Origin: Thalassia testudinum
Taxonomy: Eukaryota; Streptophyta; Magnoliopsida; Alismatales; Hydrocharitaceae
NCBI GenBank assembly: GCA_037157565.1
Contig: JAZHRO010000036.1
Coordinates: forward strand, 131,262,001-131,326,000
DNA: 64,000 nucleotides
Direction of reading: 5' to 3'
In this document: positions 1 to 11,246 of the stretch, one piece after another
Layout of the letters: the number at the start of each line of letters is the position of its first letter
Position numbering within the stretch: position 1 is the stretch's first letter
Position numbers and translations under genes: made by a program
The notes under the pieces: generated by a model
What the model was told of the DNA's origin: nothing
The model's input: the letters and a program-made list of their open reading frames with translations, nothing else
The model's database searches: none

Positions 1-931
1 TAATACTTAAGTTTTTCATTTTCCTCAACCTCTTGAGGAATGTCTAGATCTTAATGGGTACTAAGGGTCTGTCCAAGAATGCCTAAGGTTTGCATTCTTA
101 CTAATCTCACTATGCACTTTTCATTTCTTTTCTTGAATGAGGTCTAGAACTTAGGTCAATTCCTTCGTTTCTTACTAACGACTATCACTCTTTTCTTTTA
201 TTTTTGCGCTCCTTTTCCATTTTGTTTCTTTTCCTTCTCCCACAAAATTTCCTTTCTCCTCTTATTCTTTTATTCTTTTTTGAATTTTTTTTTTAATTTT
301 TATGGTGTTTTTGGCATATGTGAATTTTTTTGTTTAAAACCTTTTCTTACAAGTTTTGCACTTTTATACCACCCCATGCCTAAGGTTTGCAATGTCCTCA
401 TTGTAACTTAGGGGGTTTTTATTTACTTAGTTCATTCCTTAAGACAGATGTTTTGATGAGTGAATGGGTCGGGATGATTGTTGCGGACGATTTCTAATCC
501 CAGATGCAAGCATCTGAGGTGGAGTCGGCTGTCTATAAGGGTGAACCTTAAGTGCACAAAGGTGTCAAAAAGGTTTTAGGTTTTCAAGGAAAATGACGGG
601 TTGCCTCCCGTTAAGCGCTGAGTTTTACACCATCGGCTGGACGCAATAAGCTCAAGGGGAAAGGAGGATATAATATGATTCAGCCAAATCAGTAGAAGTT
701 ACATCAATGAACGACTTGAGTCTTTGACCGTTCACGATGAAAGGTTCAGAATCGTGGCTGAGCGGACTGATTTCTAATCCCAGATGCAAGCATCTGAGGT
801 GGAGTCAGCTGTCTATAAGGGCTAACCTTAAGTGCACAAAGGTGTCAAAAAGGTTTTAGGTTTTCAAGGAAAATGACGGGTTGCCTCCCGTTAAGCGCTG
901 AGTTTTACGCCATCGGCTGGGCGCAATAAGC
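1..931 (-). other. 3' spacer of Athila A between integrase stop and 3' LTR
   Basis: This stretch has no coding sequence. It is homologous to 60332-61250 of Athila C and contains a purine-run block (369-382 on the plus strand) that copies the true polypurine tract. It also contains the first unit of a 280-bp tandem duplication. The end of the spacer and the true polypurine tract are left of the window. Confidence 0.7.
369..382 (-). promoter_or_regulatory. internal polypurine-tract-like block of Athila A
   Basis: On the minus strand this reads TAGGCATGGGGTGG, followed by TATAAAAGTGC. It closely resembles the tract next to the 3' LTR of Athila C (61893-61905) and the matching internal blocks at 60601-60615 and 26273-26283. 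It could act as an internal plus-strand primer, but that is inference. Confidence 0.45.
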
Positions 932-1050
932 TCAAGGGGAATGGAGGATATAAGATGATTTAGCCAAATCAGTAGAAGTTACATCAATGAACGGCTTGAG
1001 TCTCTGACCGTTCACGATGAAAGGTTTGGAATCGTGGCTGAGCGGACTGA
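491..1050. repeat. 280-bp direct tandem duplication (two units)
   Basis: Units 491-770 and 771-1050 align end to end with a period of exactly 280 bp and scattered substitutions. Each unit carries about 119 bp of the end of the integrase gene plus the start of the 3' spacer, so a second, non-functional integrase tail lies downstream of the stop codon. The equivalent place in Athila C (60210-60480) is single-copy, so the duplication arose in A or its recent parent. The junction falls at a short shared TGATTTC/CGATTTC. Confidence 0.88.
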
Positions 1051-1444
1051 TTTCGATGGCTCCATTTCCAAAAATCTGTCGGACCAAGTATGGTCCGACC
1101 CACTTGGATCGCAACTTTCCAGGGAAAAGTTTGAGTCGGGCATCAAAGAGTAGGACCTTCTGACCAGCATGAAAGATCTTTCTCGAGATATGCTTGTCAT
1201 GGAAGGCTTTAACCTGCTCCTTGTAGATTCGCGAGTTCTCATACGCATCTAGGCATAATTCATCGATCTCTCTAATTTGAAGTTTTCTATGGGTTCCAGC
1301 CTTCGAAAGATCTAGATTACCGTTCCGTACTGCCCAATAGGCTTTATGCTCCAGTTCGACGGGAAGGTGACATGCCTTCCCGTACACCAGTCTAAAGGGA
1401 GACATGCCTAATTGGGTTTTGTGGGCGGTCCTATAGGCCCACAA
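932..1444 (-). pseudogene. Athila A integrase C-terminal segment
   Basis: This 170-codon frame encodes the end of the Athila polyprotein, downstream of the integrase catalytic core. It begins at a conserved [17 protein letters not shown] block that follows the third catalytic acidic residue. It then contains the basic linker and the C-terminal fold (KLRSKWVGPYLVRQIF, the GPY/F-like module). It ends at the natural polyprotein stop, as in Athila C at 60331. It is cut off from the core by a frame change near 1450-1495 and has no start of its own, so it is a fragment rather than a gene. Confidence 0.85.
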
Positions 1445-1495
1445 GGCTTCCGGAAGTCGGGACGACCAGTCCTTCCTGTCAGGTCGAACATTGAC

Positions 1496-2791
1496 CTACA
1501 GGATTTTCTTGATCTCCCGATTTGACAGCTCAGCTAGACTATTAGTTTGGGGGTGGTAAGGAGTAGAGGTTCGGTGGGACACCCCATATTTGGTCATCAG
1601 TGACCTAAACTGAGCGTTTGTGAAATGGGTCCCCCCATCAGAGATTATAGCACGAGGAATCTCGAACCTTGAGAAAATGTTTTGATGAATGAATTTGAGA
1701 ACGATTTTGTAATCACAGGTTCGAGTCGGTATGGCTTCGATCCATTTGGACACGTAGTCCACAGCCAGCAGAATGTATTCGAAACCATCCAAAACAGGAA
1801 AGGGGCCCATAAAATCAATTCCCCAAACATCAAAGATTTCGCATACGAGAATCGGCTGTAAAGGCATCATGTCGCGATGGCTCATGTTGCCCAAAGTCTG
1901 GCAACGACTGCATGCCTTGCAGTGACTGTATGTGTCTTTGAACAGTGTGGGCCAGTAAAAGCCGCACTGGAGGACTTTTGATGCGGTTTTATGCCCAGAG
2001 AAATGGCCACCGCATGCCTGGTCATGGCTGAAAGAGAGAATATTGTTGATTTACTCCTCCGGGACACATCTCCGGATGATTTGATCAGCACCTATGCGGA
2101 AAAGGTACGGGTCTTCCCAGATGTAATACTTGGCATCAGAGCGCAATTTGTCTTTCTTGGCCTTCGGCCAATCAGACGGGATCTGATGAGATGCCACATA
2201 GTTTACTATATCAGCAAACCATGGAAGTCTAGTACCAATAGTCAGCAGGTGTTCATCAGGAAAATGCTCTGTGATGGGTCCGGAAGGGTTGATAATGTCA
2301 GAAGGAAGACGGAACAAATGGTCGGCTACCACATTCTGCCTTCCCGCCTTATCGCGAATCTCGAGATCGAATTCTTGTAACAGCAAGATCCATCGGATTA
2401 GTTGGGGCTTCGCGTCCTTCTTGGCAAGGAGATGCCTTACAGCCATGTGATCCGAGTAGATGATGACGTGGGAACCCAGGAGATAAGATCGAAATTTTTC
2501 AAGGGCAAATACTACAGCTAGCAGCTCTTTCTCCGTAACCGTGTAGTTACGCTGAGCCTCGTCAAGTGTCTTGCTAGCGTAGTAGATGACCACAGGTTTC
2601 CCGTCAGCTTTCTGCCCCAGGACCACTCCTACAGCGAAATCAGATGCATCGCACATGATCTCAAAGGGTTGAGACCAGTCAGGGGATTGTAGGATAGGTG
2701 CTTGGGTGACTCGGTCACGAAGGTTTTCAAAGGCTAGTGTGTATTCCTTGGAGATTTCAAAGGGTACATCCTTAGAGACAAGAGAAGTCAA
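1496..2791 (-). pseudogene. Athila A RNase H and integrase core (broken)
   Basis: Positions 2791 to 2051 encode the RNase H domain (CDASDFAVGVVLGQ, then KELLAVVFALEKF, then IYSDHMAVRHLL) followed by the start of integrase. Positions 2050 to 1496 carry the zinc-binding HHCC region (HDQACGGHFSGH ... CKACSRCQ) and the DDE core (GIDFMGPFP, then ISDGGTHF, then LAELSNREIKK). A frame change near 2050 separates the two halves, and a stop at 1496 replaces the glutamine codon seen in Athila C. In a live element RNase H removes the RNA template and integrase joins the cDNA to the chromosome; this copy cannot make either intact. Confidence 0.87.
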
Positions 2792-2813
2792 GGGGCATGC
2801 GATTTTCGAGAAA

Positions 2814-3946
2814 TCAGGAATGAAACGACGGTAAAAATCGACGTGCCCCCAGAAAAGAACGGATGTCCCTGATTGAGCTAGGCATAGGAAGGTGAGAGAT
2901 CAGATCAACCTTAACTCGATCCACTTGGATGCCCTTCTCCGAAATTAAATGTCCCAGGACAATTCCCTCAGGCACCATGAAATGGCTCTTTTCCCAGGAA
3001 AGAACCAAATTTACATCGATGCATCGCCTGAGTATTTGGACCAAGTGTCGGAGGCAATCGTCAAATGATGCTCCAAAAACTGAAAAGTCATCCATGAAGA
3101 CTTCCAGATAGTCACCTACCATATCTGAGAATATGGCAAGCATGCACCGCTGAAAAGTAGCGGGTGCATTGCAGAGATTGAAAGGCATCCTTCGGAATGC
3201 GTACGTTCCGAAGGGGCAGGTGAACGTGGTCTTCTCTTGGTCCTCAGGACGGATTGCCACCTGGTTGTAACCGGAGTACCAGTCAAGAAAGCAGAAGAAC
3301 CTATTTCCCGCTAGTTTCTCTAGAATCTGATCAATGAAGGGTAGTGGGAAATGATCCTTCTTCGTGGAGGAATTGAGTCGGCGGTAATCTATACAGACTC
3401 TCCACGAGTTGGCTAATCGGGTAGGAATGACTTCTTCGATTTCAGTCGTTATAGTGGTGAGTCCTACCTTTTTAGGCACGACCTAAATTAGGCTCACCCA
3501 ACGACTATCGGAGATCGGGTAGATGATCCCGACATCTAACCACTTGATGATCTCCTTTTTCACGACCTTCTGCAGATTGGGGTTCAAGCATCTCTGCATT
3601 TCACGAGAAGGTCGTGCACCCTCTTCTGAATAGATATGATGAGTGCAATAAAAGGGACTTATTCCAATCAGATCATCGAGAGTCCACCCGATGGCTTTGC
3701 GATGTTGCTGGAGGACAGCAATCAGACGGGATTCCTATTCAGGATTGAGGTTGGAATTAATAATCACAGGAAGGGTTTGATTAGAACCCAGAAAGATGTA
3801 TTTCAAGTGAGCAGGAAGGGGCTTTAGTTCGAGGATGGGGTTATTAGCAGCGGCGGGTGGTTCAGAATAGACGTGAGATTCAAGGGTAGGAGCTACTGGG
3901 TTGTCCAAATCTGGATTTGACTCCTCTGTTTGTGGGTCAAGATCTT
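2814..3946 (-). pseudogene. Athila A reverse transcriptase (broken)
   Basis: The long open part (3479-2814) starts just upstream of WRVCIDYRRLNSSTKKDHFPLPF and includes the catalytic block VFMDDFSVFG and the LGHLISEKGIQVD motif of Ty3/gypsy reverse transcriptases. Upstream (3946-3480) lies the protease-RT linker, ending in a TAG stop at 3483-3485 where Athila C has CAG. Downstream, the frame is lost after SFLGA (about 2850), where C continues into HIDFYSRFIP. The single C-to-T stop is consistent with deamination of a methylated, silenced copy. Confidence 0.87.
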
Positions 3947-3947
3947 T

Positions 3948-4694
3948 CTATAGTTGATGAGGTATAATCAGGTCATTCTGGAAGTGTGTTTCATCAACCA
4001 AAGCCCTAATGTCACAAATTTGTTCGATGACACCGCAATTGATTCCTTGTTGGGCCTTAAATATATCAATTTTCAGGGTTTGATTCCCAAATTTGAGCTC
4101 TATTTGGCCCTCCTCACAGCTAATGTTGGCTCTAGCAGTAGCTAAGAAAGGTCTCCCTAGAATGATTGGTGTATCCCTGGGGTTCTCAAGTGCGTCCATG
4201 TCTAAGACTATAAAGTCTACAAGAAAGTAGAAATCCCGCACTCTCATAATAACATCCTCGAGAATCCCTTTTGTTGACTTTATAGATCGATCTGCTAATT
4301 GTAATGTCACCTCAGTTGGTTTTAGCTCAAATTCTTCTAGATGGTTAAGTAAGGATGTGGGTATCAGATTTATGGAAGCACCCAAGTCTAGCAATGCTCT
4401 ATCAAATTGGGTATCACCTATCTTGCAGGAAATCAGGGGAGTACCAGGATCTTTAGCCTTGGGTGGGAGTCTGCTTAGGATTACAGAGTTGGCTTGCTCT
4501 GACAGAACAATTGGACTCCTACTCTTGGTTCGTGGCTTACGCTGGGGTGTACACACATTCTTTAAGAATCGTGCGTAAGCCGGTACGTGGCGGATTGCAT
4601 CCATCAAGGGGATGTTTATGTGGACCTGCTCAAAGAGCTTGACCAGGTCCTCCTCAGGTGCCACGGGCTTGGTAGTCTTCTTTCCCTTGGTCAA
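3948..4694 (-). pseudogene. Athila A protease segment
   Basis: This 248-codon frame carries the Athila aspartic protease: a conserved LVKLFEQVHINIPLMDAIRH block, RFLKNVCTPQRK, the catalytic motif LLDLGASINLIPTSLL, and the second signature IILGRPFLATARANI. The protease would cut the Gag-Pol polyprotein. The Leu-Gly-Ala form after the catalytic Asp is normal for Athila. The frame is separated from gag by a frame change at 4695-4777 and ends before the RT linker. Confidence 0.85.
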
Positions 4695-4777
4695 GGCCTC
4701 GGGAAACGGAACCTTGGTTGGTTCTTCTAGGATAGGTCTAGGTCTTTGATCTAGGACAGGGATAAGAACGTCCTGGA

Positions 4778-6633
4778 TTACCGTCCTAGGCTTGGGATCA
4801 CTACCAGGCTTGGAGTGGTTTGGATAAGGTGGACTTGGGTTTCCTTACCACTACGGGTTGTCACGGAATTAAGTCCTGCCTGGTTTTGATTGGGATTGGG
4901 TAAGATGGGTTGCTGCTGATAGCCTGCAAAAGAAGTGGAAGCCTCCATCTCGTCGGGTGAAGGAACAGAGGGGGCCTGATAAATCATATGGGCTTGGCCC
5001 GAGTTTGGGTTCATAACGTGTCGCTGTGTTGGCACGTTATTTGGGTTAGGAAGAGGTTGGGAAGGAAGAGTGCCTGGCTGGTGAGAATTTGCCAACTGGG
5101 CCAGTTGATTTCGGACCTCTGTAAGCTCGTCCTTGTGTTGTTTTTGGATAGTCGCATTCGTTCTTTGAATGTTAGCCAGAGTCTGAAGGATAAGGGACAT
5201 TTGATCCTGATTTGGCCCTGATGGATAAGTAGGGTTGGGCTGAGGCTGAGGCGGCTGGTAAGGACGAGGGGGTTGTGGGCGGGGCTGAGAGGGTGGTCTT
5301 TGGGTTTGGGAATTTCCCGCCCACTGAAAGTTGGGATGGTTTCGCCATCCAGGGTTATAGGTGTTGGAGAATGGGTCATTCTGGATGGCGTTGAGGTCCT
5401 CGCAGGTCTGAGGAACCTCCAGAGAGTCAGAGAAAGGGGGAATGGAATTCCCTGGGCTGGTATAGAAGGGATCGGATGACCCTCCGATCCGAGAATTAGA
5501 TGATGGATATGGATCCATCCCAGGAGAAGATCGATGGAGAATGTTTTGCATAGTCTCCCGCGTGGAAGGAGGCTGTGCAAAAGAGCAATGCGTAGAGGTG
5601 GCTCGCTGCAAGTGCTGAGTCAGCTCATCCACCTTGTTTTCAATGCTTGAGACCTTGTCTAATCGAATGGCCATTAATTCCAAGTCGACTAATGCGGATA
5701 GGCCTTGCGTCTCATGTGCTCCCCTAAGATTCGTCGATGCGCGGGTATTCGTCCTATCGAATAATCCCATGGAGTCATTGTTGATGGAGTTCTCGCACAT
5801 GTTTTCGAGAATCTCCCACACGGTGTCCTCATGTTGACCCATGATATTCCCTTTGCAGGTTGCATTGACGAAAAGACGGATGTCTTCACGGAGTCCCTGG
5901 TAAAAAGATTGGACTTGTTCCCATTTAGGAACTCCGTGATGGGGGCACTTTCTCATGAGATCCTGAAAGCGATCCCATGCCTCATGGAAAGGTTCCCCTG
6001 TTTGCTGAGTGAAGTGAGTAATCTGATGGTGCAAGGCATTGGTCCGACCAACGGGAAAGAACTTTTTCAAAAATTCGGACTGAAGTTCTTCCCAAGTGTT
6101 GATCGGCCGGGTCTGGGTTTGATACCAATGAGCGGCCTTGTCCATAAGAGAGAAGGAGAACATCTTCATGAGAAGAATATCCCGATTTTGTGCATCTGAC
6201 CCAAAAGTTTGGGCCAGATGCTTTAGCTGCTTGATGTGCTGGAAGGGATCTTCGGAATTAAGCCCATGGAATTTAGGTATAGCATGAATCATATTGGGCT
6301 TCAATTCGAAATCAAGTCCTCTAGTCGGGATTCTGACTCGAGGCTCAATGGCCACCGCAGCATGATTATAATGGTCCTGCATCGTAGGACGCTGCGGTGG
6401 GTACACAAAGTTTTGGAAGAGGTCATTGAGTCGTTGGAGCTGGTGCTCCAGATTGTTTTCTTCCTCAACTGGTTGAGCCATGATGGGGGAAGAAGAAGAG
6501 CTTGGTTCAGAATCAGATGAGAGAATAATGGGGTAGGGTTGCTGCGCAAACACGGGCATCGAGGCTTGGCTTGACGAGAGTGAATTCCTAAAGGAGATCT
6601 TAAGGGTGGTCTTAAGGACCTCCTACAGTACAT
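4778..6633 (-). pseudogene. Athila A gag (frameshifted near its start)
   Basis: The natural start is at 6633 (MYCRRSLRPPL), matching C's MYGRRSLRPPL at 54664. After about 20 residues A loses frame, and the body continues from 6559 as a 593-codon frame. That body has the serine-rich segment SDSEPSSSSSPIM, the retrotransposon gag domain (IHAIPKFHGLNSEDPFQHIKQ, then KAAHWYQTQTRP, then EFLKKFFPVGRTNALHHQITHF) and a long proline/asparagine/glutamine-rich tail. Gag would form the virus-like particle shell. No CCHC zinc knuckle is visible, as is common for Athila gag. Confidence 0.85.
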
Positions 6634-7547
6634 GCACTGTTGGAATGGATGAGTTTAGAAGGTGCTGGACCCAATCGAGACACCCAAAAATTGTTGGGTG
6701 ACTATAGAGGTGCGGGGCAGATGGACCCCTTGATCAAAAAGACCGTCCACCTGAGAATTACCTGGGCAGCCAGATAGGGTGAGTCCCGCGAAGACCCTTA
6801 CACGGTAGAGCGTCCCCACGGGTTACAGGGTTTCCCCCACCCGACCTCTCTTGTCACTGCGGTTCCAGGTAGACCAGAATGGGGATCTTGACCTCTTAAG
6901 TCTACCTCTTTTACTTTAAGATCAAGGTGCTTAAGGTTCCACTTGAACTCTTAGGTATTTTGAGTGAAAAAGTGACCTAATTTTAAGGTTGGTTGACCCA
7001 AGGGGTCAACTTCACCTCTTGTTTCCTTTGAAAACTTATTAGGTCTTGTCTTTTGGGGTTCAAGTGTTTAGAGAGCCAATTGTTTAGGGTTTCTCTTGTA
7101 TAGCTCTTTTTCAAACAAGGTTTAGGCACACCACTTTTTGGGAAGATCTTTTCTTTGTTAATAGAAGGTGTGTCTCTAGAAACCCTAGATTTTCAATCCT
7201 TGGATTGGCTCTAGTTGGTCCATTTTAGTTGCCTCAAAATTTTAGTATCTAGGGCTTAATCAAGAAGGTTTTAGCCCTAGTTACCTTAGTTGGATGAACA
7301 GTTAAGCATGTGTTGAAATAGGCAACTTTGATGAATTACTATGTATAAAACAGGTAGCCCTAAGTTGATTCTTCTTTTGTTCCTTTTTCAGATTTTAAGA
7401 GAGTTAAGAAAGGGCTAATGAAGATTACCTGCTTGTTGGAGTGTTTATTGTGCAGCTGCTCTTCTTTCCTGTTCCTGTGCCTGCACAAGAGAGAAAAAGA
7501 TCAGCAATTGTTTAAAAGAATTTCAAAGCTTCTAGAATAGTCGTTGC
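6634..7547 (-). other. Athila A untranslated leader
   Basis: The leader lies between the primer binding site and gag, is about 0.9 kb long and non-coding, and is homologous to 53770-54663 of Athila C. It would hold packaging and dimerisation signals, but none can be identified by eye. Confidence 0.65.
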
Positions 7548-7565
7548 TCCCCGGCAACGGTGCCA
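7548..7565 (-). promoter_or_regulatory. primer binding site, tRNA-Asp type (Athila A)
   Basis: The minus strand reads TGGCACCGTTGCCGGGGA. It matches the 3' end of plant tRNA-Asp except for one C-to-T change relative to C's TGGCGCCGTTGCCGGGGA. It lies a few bases inside the 5' LTR and fixes the orientation of the element. Confidence 0.9.
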
Positions 7566-7571
7566 AGAAAA

Positions 7572-10401
7572 TGGTGACGTTTTCGCAACTGCGGCTAGTC
7601 TTGTTTGTTTTAATGCTTATTACAGTAATATCGTTGTGGTATAAAATAAGACAGCTATGGTTTACTCGGAAATAGTTTCCCGAGGTCGAACTCAGGGAGC
7701 TACTAGAATTCTAGAAGTACAATGTTTCTTTATTACAAAAATAAGAGAGAGAGAGAGGGAGAAATAGATTTCTGTCTTTTGGCTTTTTCTTCTTCTTTTC
7801 TTTCTCTCTTTGCTTGTCTTCTTCTTCTCTTCTTTCTCTTTTCTTCTTTACGGGCCTTCTTCCTTGGTCTTCTGGTTGTCTTCAGTTCCTCTGCTTGTCT
7901 TCCATTTCCTTTCTTCAGTTCTTCTTCTTCTTCTTTTCTTTATCTTCTTTCTTTCTTCTTCTACGGAACCTTTTCTTTTCTTTTTCTTCTTCTCTGCTTT
8001 ATCTCCTCTGAGGCTTTATCCGTCGTCTGATATCGCAATCAGACGACTTAAACGGCGATCTGCTACAGTGCTTCCCCTCTCTTTTCTTCCTTTACTGCTC
8101 TTTCTTCTTCTCTTCTTCTTCTTCTTCTTTTTCTTCTTTGGTCTTCTGCCTTGCTCAGCTGCAAGGCTTCTTCAGAGCTTCTTCTTCTGCTGCTCTTCTT
8201 CTTCTTCTTCCTGTGGCCAAGTGGTGAACCTTTTTCCTTCGCACCCTGTTCCTGCACGAGGCAAAGCAAAACCTAGCCCTTCCCTCTACCCTCACGTCTC
8301 TCTCTCTCTCTGTAAACCGCTCATAGGAAGCTCTCCCAGAGCCGGGTTATCAAGTCGGGTAGCATACCCGTGACCAGGCGCACCGGCGTGGGTGGTGTGA
8401 GAGGAGTGCAGGGTAAACGAGTTTGCCAGGTCCGCGTGGCGTGGGTCGCAGACGAGGCGGGCGAGTGGGCGAGGGGACCTCACCTCGTGTTCTGAGGCAC
8501 TTAAGTGAAAACACAAAATCAACTTAAATGGGTGCGGCGCTTCGAAATCCCACGATGTGGGACTAAACTTTGTCCCTCGCGCGGGCGCGCCTGCAGGACG
8601 GACGCGACCTGGCCTTTGCAGCAATGCCCTCATTTCTCTTCGCAGACCCACTCCTTGCCTTCGCCCAAGTCCCTCCAGTTCGCCTCAGCTGGAATCCTGC
8701 TGCTTCAGGGTCTGGAGCTCGCTTGGAAGCTCCTCGCCTTGTCGCCAATGGCGGCCGGGGCTGAAGATCTGCCGAACACAAACAGGGCCTCTTGGCCTAA
8801 TCAGACCACGAGGGGACCTTCGCCGTGGCACAGTGAAGGTAATGCGGGGTATAGCGGGTTGCGGGGCAGTGCCTGGCGGCAGCCCTAGGTCGGACTGCAA
8901 CCAAAAAAATGGGTTTGATCGGGGGAGTGTTGTGTTGGTGTGCAGTGGCAGTGGATGGGCGTGGGGTGTCGGGTGAGGTGAGGCGAAGCTTTTGGGGTAG
9001 GTGGCGAGTTGTGTGGAGCGGTGGATCAATGGGGACAACTTGCCGGAGAGTGGTCGGAGATGGAGAAGGTGAGGGCGGTCAGGCGCGGTCGAGGGGTAAT
9101 TGAGCGAATTAAGTTGGGGAAAAGAAAGAGGGGAGGAAGGGAAATAATTATTACTTACCTATGGGGACGAAGGGGACCGGAGCAGGGCGATAGTCGTACC
9201 GACTGTCGCCGGAGAAGAAACACCCAGAGGGGGAGAGTGGCGGCGAGGAAGAGAGCAGGAGGGCGCGCGCTGGGTACGACGCGACGCGGGAAGATAAGGC
9301 AAAGGTGGCTCTGCTGCTGGTATTGCAGCAGAGCGACGAGACGGAGGAGGAGGGGCCGCCGGAGCTGGTGGGTTTCTGTCGGAGTGGGAAGAGAGGAAGG
9401 GTTAGGGTTTTCTTCGTCAGGACCAAGCTGGGAGAATCGGCTGGCGACGCTGGCCTTTATAAAGGCGGTGGCAGAGGGGTGGGCGCAGGGATGGGCGCAG
9501 GGAGGCGACATGCCTCCCTCGCCGGAGAATGGTCGAAAGTGCAACCCATACCTTCCGCGCGTTCGCACGGAAGGTGTGGGCATCGACAGATGGCATGGTG
9601 GTGTCCCTGCAATAGCAGACGTCGCAGGGAACACCAGGTTCAATCTGCAGGACACCTCCCTCACCCTGCGCGGTGCCATGCTCCGCACAAAGTCGCCGGA
9701 GCATGGCGCTGCGCAGAGACTTGCAGGAGGGACCTGAACGCAAAGAACGACGAAGAAAGTAGGAGCCAAAATGCAAGGGTTTCGAAAGTTGAGGGTCAAA
9801 AAGTAATAGATGAGGACCAAATTTCAAAGTCGGTCAAGAAGGTTTCTTCTTAGGATCAAGTTTTTATGCATGACTAAATTGGACCTAAGGATTTTAATGG
9901 TAAATTTTTTTTCTAGGTCAGACCTTGTTTGACCAGCCAATTTACGCAAAAACCCAAATTAAATCATTAATTGGGCATGGTTCTCATGTAGGTCAAAGTG
10001 GGTTTCCAAGGCCAAATTGAAGGTTCTAAACCCTAGAGATTATTTTTCTATGAATTTTAGAGGGTTTATTAGATTTTTACCCTACCTCGAACCTCGTGAA
10101 TTGAAGTGGGTTTGTTTTAGGATTACAGAATGTCATTTAATTCCTTGGAGTTGCTGTAGCCCTTGTTGGATCAGATCATCCCACTTTCCTTCTTATTAGG
10201 TTAGTTTGACCTATGTTTGGACCCTGAGTTACCCTGTTTACAGATTGTGCTGGTGAAATTGCATTTTTACCCCTTATGACTTGTTTTCTTCTTAAACTCA
10301 TAATTCTCTGAGTCAAGCCTTTCTTTGAGTTATGTAGGAGCTTTTTCTCGCATATCTAGGTTAGATTATGCTAGTTAGGGTTCATGATGCGGTTCTCATC
10401 A
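7572..10401 (-). repeat. 5' LTR of Athila A
   Basis: The LTR is about 2.83 kb. On the minus strand it begins TGATGAGAACC at 10401 and ends near 7572; the inner end is uncertain by about 10 bp. It aligns along its length with the C LTRs. A TATA box reads TATAAAGG on the minus strand near 9454-9463. A pyrimidine tract on the plus strand (7740-8220, a GAAGAA-type purine tract on the sense strand) lies near the inner end. It contains the paired GTCGTCT/GACGAC palindrome at 8022-8051, with GCTACAGTG at 8062-8070. No convincing gene lies within it. Confidence 0.88.
8022..8051. repeat. 20-bp-spaced palindromic pair in Athila A LTR
   Basis: GTCGTCTGAT starts at 8022 and its inverted partner ATCAGACGAC ends at 8047. 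The GTCGTCT and GACGACT cores start exactly 20 bp apart (8022 and 8042). The same arrangement occurs at 53181-53206 and 63796-63821 in Athila C. Confidence 0.8.
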
Positions 10402-11246
10402 TCCATTCTCGTCTTTATTCATGAAATTCCCTCCGTAGGAAGCATCTGCAATCTGCTTCAAAGTCTCATTTAGCCCATAATAGAAAATCTGGGCTATATG
10501 CCACTTAGGCAAACCGTGGTGTGGACACTTTTGGAGGAGGTCATTATACCTCTCCCAAGCCTCATGAAACTGCTCGCTGTTTTGTTGCGTGAAGGAAGTT
10601 ATAGCATGTCGAAGCACATTGGTTCGCCCGATTGGGAAGAATTTCTTGAGAAATGATGTCCGCATCTCTTCCCAAGAATAGATGGTTCTCCCAAGGGTGC
10701 GTAACCATTGCGATGCTTTATCCCGCAACGAAAATAGGAATATTTTCATGAGGACAATTGATAACCCGATGTTTCTTGGTTTAACTGTTTCATCCAATTG
10801 GGTTAGGTCTTCCAAATGGAGAAAATGATCTTCACTTGCAAGACCATGGAAGTGAAAGTTAATCAGGCCAATTATATTGGGTTTCAATTCAAAATCGTCC
10901 CCACCCATGGGAACCCGAATTTGTCCTATGGTCTCTTTAGCAGCGGGATTTTGATAAGAGTTAAGAGACCTAGGCTCCTCCCGTTCGGGAGGGTTCTGCA
11001 TTTCCTCCAAGGTTTCCCTAATGGCTTCATCTGTTCATTATACATTTCCATTTGGGCTTGGAGGCGAGTTATGGGGTCCATGGCTCCACCACCTGGTGGG
11101 ATTTGAGGGGGGTGGTTTCCTCTTTCGGGATTTGGGGGTGGGTGTGCAGTCATATTTGTGGAGGAGGATGACGGATCGGTTTCTATCCTTCTAGAATTAT
11201 CAGATAATTCAAACAATTCAGGATTTTGTGACCTCCTCCCGAACAT
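10402..11246 (-). pseudogene. Athila B gag N-terminal part, truncated by Athila A
   Basis: It starts at 11246 with MFGRRSQNPELFEL, parallel to the MYGRRSL start of the A/C family. It changes frame near 11010-11030 and continues as the gag domain (GGDDFELKPNIIG, then FHGLASEDHFLHLE, then SFLKKFFPIGRTNVLRHAIT, then KCPHHGLPKWHIAQIFYYGL). It stops abruptly at 10402, where the LTR of Athila A begins. The five bases next to the junction are TCCAT on the plus strand, the expected target duplication whose partner is out of the window. Confidence 0.85.

Larger units (their letters stand above)
1..10401 (-). mobile_element. Athila-type Ty3/gypsy retrotransposon A (3' LTR outside window)
   Basis: Read on the minus strand, the order is 5' LTR (7572-10401), a primer binding site for tRNA-Asp, leader, gag, protease, reverse transcriptase, RNase H, integrase and a long 3' spacer reaching position 1. 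The primer site, the protease motif DLGAS and the RT block FMDDF are those of the Athila clade. Its proteins closely match the plus-strand element at 50964-64000, so the two are copies of one family in opposite orientation. It is inserted in the gag gene of another Athila element (B), directly after the codons for NKDENG. All genes are broken. The 3' LTR and left target duplication lie outside the window. Confidence 0.88.

Noticed and set aside
7722..8373. Overlapping Ser/Phe/Leu-rich frames that look like membrane proteins
   Set aside because: They are produced by the pyrimidine tract of the Athila LTR. The matching region of Athila C (53110-53570) gives the same artefact on the other strand.
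8505..9853. Several overlapping GC-rich frames of 120-240 codons on both strands
   Set aside because: They lie inside the Athila A LTR, overlap each other on both strands, and have no counterpart proteins. The same pattern appears in 51496-52530 and 62438-63472 for LTR C.
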